This document shows, one piece after another, positions 11,546 to 13,162 of a stretch of DNA of 13,162 nt (the first letter of the stretch is position 1; every line of letters starts with the position of its first letter). This DNA is from Pseudomonadota bacterium. GTDB taxonomy: Bacteria; Pseudomonadota; Alphaproteobacteria; Acetobacterales; Acetobacteraceae. Made by a program: the position numbers and the translations under genes. The notes below the pieces were generated by a model. It was given only the letters and a program-made list of their open reading frames with translations. It was not told where the DNA came from and did no database searches. The DNA is taken from the NCBI GenBank assembly GCA_021805485.1, contig JAJZFF010000416.1:1-13162 (forward strand), given 5' to 3'.

Positions 11546-13162
11546 ATGCCCGCGTCCATGCCACAGCCGCGCTCGGTTGCTCTGGTCGGACCCTATGGCA
11601 GCGGCAAGTCGACCCTGTTCGACGCCCTGCTCGCCGCCGCCGATACGCCGACGAAGCGGCCCGCCCGTCCGCGCACCATGACCACCGCGCTGCGCATCGG
11701 CCATTGCAGCTTCCTTGGCGACCCCTGGTCGCTGCTCGACGCGCCCGGGTCGGTGGAATTCGCCTACGAGGCGCAGTGCGCGGTGGCGGCGGCGGACCTG
11801 GTCGTGGTCGTCTGCGACCCCGCGCCCGAGCGTGCCGCCACCGTCGCGGCGCTGCTGAAGACGCTGGACGACCAGGACGTGCCGCACATCCTCTTCATCA
11901 ACCGCATCGACGGTTTCACCGGCCGCATCCGCGACACGCTGGGTGCGCTGCAGGCCTATTCGCGCCGGCCGCTGGTGCTGCGCCAGGTGCCGATCCGCGA
12001 CGGTGAGGCGGTCACCGGCTATGTCGATGTCGCGAGCGAGCGGGCCTATCGCTACCGTCCCGGCCAGGCCTCCGAACTGATGCAGATGCCGGCCTCGGTC
12101 GGCGAGCGGGAGAAGGAGGCGCTGAGCGGCCTGCTGGAGATCCTCGCCGATCACGATGACGCCCTGCTGGAAAAAATCCTCGAGGACGTGACCCCGACGC
12201 CGGCGGAGATTTTCGCCCAGCTGCAGAAGGACCAGGCCGCGGGCCGCATCGTCGAGGTGCTGTTTGGCGCCGCCGAGCGCCAGGAGGGGGTGCGGCGGCT
12301 GTGGAAGGCGCTGCGCCACGACGTGCCGGCGCCGGATGTCACCGCCGCGCGCCACGGCATCGGCACCGAGGGAGCGCCGCTGGCGCAGGTGTTCAAGTCG
12401 CAATATGCCAGCCAGGGCGGCAAGCTTTCGCTCGCCCGGGTCTGGCGCGGGCCGCTGCGGGACGGCACCAGCTTCGGCGCCGTGCGCATCGGCGGCATCT
12501 TCCGCACCGTCGGCGGCGAACCGGCGAAGGTGGCGCAGGCGGCGAGCGGGGATCTCGTCGCCCTGGCGCGGCTGGAGGGAGTGGCGACCGCGGCGGTGCT
12601 CGGCGAGGCCGATGCCGGGGCGGACCTGCCGTTTCCCACTCCGCCGGCGCCGGTGCACGCGCTCGCCATCGCCACCGAGGACCGCAAGGACGATGTCCGG
12701 CTCTCCGGCGCGCTGCAGCGGCTGATCGAGGAGGACCCGTCGCTGTCGATCGAGCATCAGCCCGATACCGGGGAGACGCTGCTCGCCGGCCAGGGCGAGA
12801 TGCATCTCGGCGCGGCGATCGAGCGGCTGGCGGCGGTGTTCAATGTCCGCATCGTCAGCCGGCGGCCGCGGGTGCCCTTCCGCGAGACCATCCGCCGCGC
12901 CGTGCAGCAGCATGCGCGGCTGAAGCGCCAGACCGGCGGCCACGGCCAGTTCGCCGACGTCAAGATCGAGATCGAACCGCTGGCCAGGGGCGAGGGCTTC
13001 GTCTTCCGCGACAAGATCGTCGGCGGCGCGATCCCGCGCCAATACATCCCCGCCGTCGCCGAGGCCGCCGAGGCGGCGCTGAAATCGGGCCCGTTCGGCC
13101 ATGTCGTGGTCGATGTCGCCGTCACCCTCGTCGACGGCACGTTCCACTCGGTGGACAGTTCG
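11546..13162 (+). CDS. EF-G-like translation factor GTPase, 3' end outside window
   Basis: Homologue of elongation factor G, the ribosomal translocase, but divergent in the G domain. 539 codons are present and the frame runs off the end. Seen in order: P-loop GPYGSGKS (15-22), DAPGS where EF-G has DTPGH (65-69), guanine box NRID for NKxD (119-122), EF-G domain II (about 275-360, AQVFKSQYASQGGKLSLARVW), domain III (about 374-440, with LLAGQGEMHLGAAIERL) and the start of domain IV (VPFRETIRRAVQQHARLKRQ; GGHGQFADVKIE). The usual switch I RGITI is not recognisable. ATG 11546 is preceded by AAGGGA nine bases upstream. Probably the alternative, non-housekeeping EF-G class; its role is unknown. Separated from ccmI by 128 bases, so likely its own transcript. 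Confidence 0.85.
   Translation, partial: MPASMPQPRSVALVGPYGSGKSTLFDALLAAADTPTKRPARPRTMTTALRIGHCSFLGDPWSLLDAPGSVEFAYEAQCAVAAADLVVVVCDPAPERAATVAALLKTLDDQDVPHILFINRIDGFTGRIRDTLGALQAYSRRPLVLRQVPIRDGEAVTGYVDVASERAYRYRPGQASELMQMPASVGEREKEALSGLLEILADHDDALLEKILEDVTPTPAEIFAQLQKDQAAGRIVEVLFGAAERQEGVRRLWKALRHDVPAPDVTAARHGIGTEGAPLAQVFKSQYASQGGKLSLARVWRGPLRDGTSFGAVRIGGIFRTVGGEPAKVAQAASGDLVALARLEGVATAAVLGEADAGADLPFPTPPAPVHALAIATEDRKDDVRLSGALQRLIEEDPSLSIEHQPDTGETLLAGQGEMHLGAAIERLAAVFNVRIVSRRPRVPFRETIRRAVQQHARLKRQTGGHGQFADVKIEIEPLARGEGFVFRDKIVGGAIPRQYIPAVAEAAEAALKSGPFGHVVVDVAVTLVDGTFHSVDSS

Noticed and set aside
11459..13147. A 562-codon minus-strand frame opposite the EF-G-like gene
   Set aside because: It is the reverse shadow of a gene with identifiable GTPase and EF-G motifs, and its protein shows only low-complexity Arg/Ala/Asp/Gly sequence.

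Overview
The window is GC-rich (around 70% by eye) with strong G/C at third codon positions. Most genes are packed with 1-4 bp start/stop overlaps. The hopanoid genes, the System I cytochrome c maturation block in the order ccmC-D-E-F-G-H-I and the style of the RhlE and EF-G-like proteins suggest an alphaproteobacterium, probably of the Acetobacteraceae/Rhodospirillales type. The lineage is an inference; no rRNA or marker gene is present.

Layout, left to right. Positions 1-70: 5' end of a leftward gene of unknown function. 260-1594 (-): an RhlE-type DEAD-box RNA helicase followed by a strong hairpin. 1595-1923: a divergent intergenic region with hairpins and a candidate promoter. 1924-2676 (+): an FkbM-family methyltransferase, flanked by two copies of a short repeat that is also the 3' end of hpnI. 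2699-5060 (-): a leftward unit made of a 37-codon leader ORF, hpnL (TMD protein) and hpnI (hopanoid glycosyltransferase), each joined to the next by a GTGA-type overlap. 5061-5424: a gene-free stretch with an extremely AT-rich island, a perfect 9-bp inverted repeat and three phased GC-rich repeats. 5425-6128 (-): an EVE-domain protein and a YciI-like protein, coupled by ATGA. 6204-11417 (+): ccmC, ccmD, ccmE, ccmF, ccmG/dsbE, ccmH and ccmI. 11546-13162 (+): an EF-G-like translation-factor GTPase, cut by the window end.

How the genes work together. The ccm block encodes heme handling (CcmC, CcmD, CcmE), heme ligation (CcmF, CcmH, CcmI) and apocytochrome thiol reduction (CcmG, CcmH) at the periplasmic face of the inner membrane. 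The ABC subunits CcmA and CcmB are not in the window. HpnI glycosylates bacteriohopanetetrol, and HpnL is a membrane protein of the same pathway.

I found no CRISPR array, tRNA, rRNA, transposase or defence system. The items most worth checking are the small leader ORF in front of hpnL, the AT-rich island with its inverted and phased repeats, the duplicated hpnI tail flanking fkbM, and the non-canonical catalytic position of the EF-G-like GTPase.
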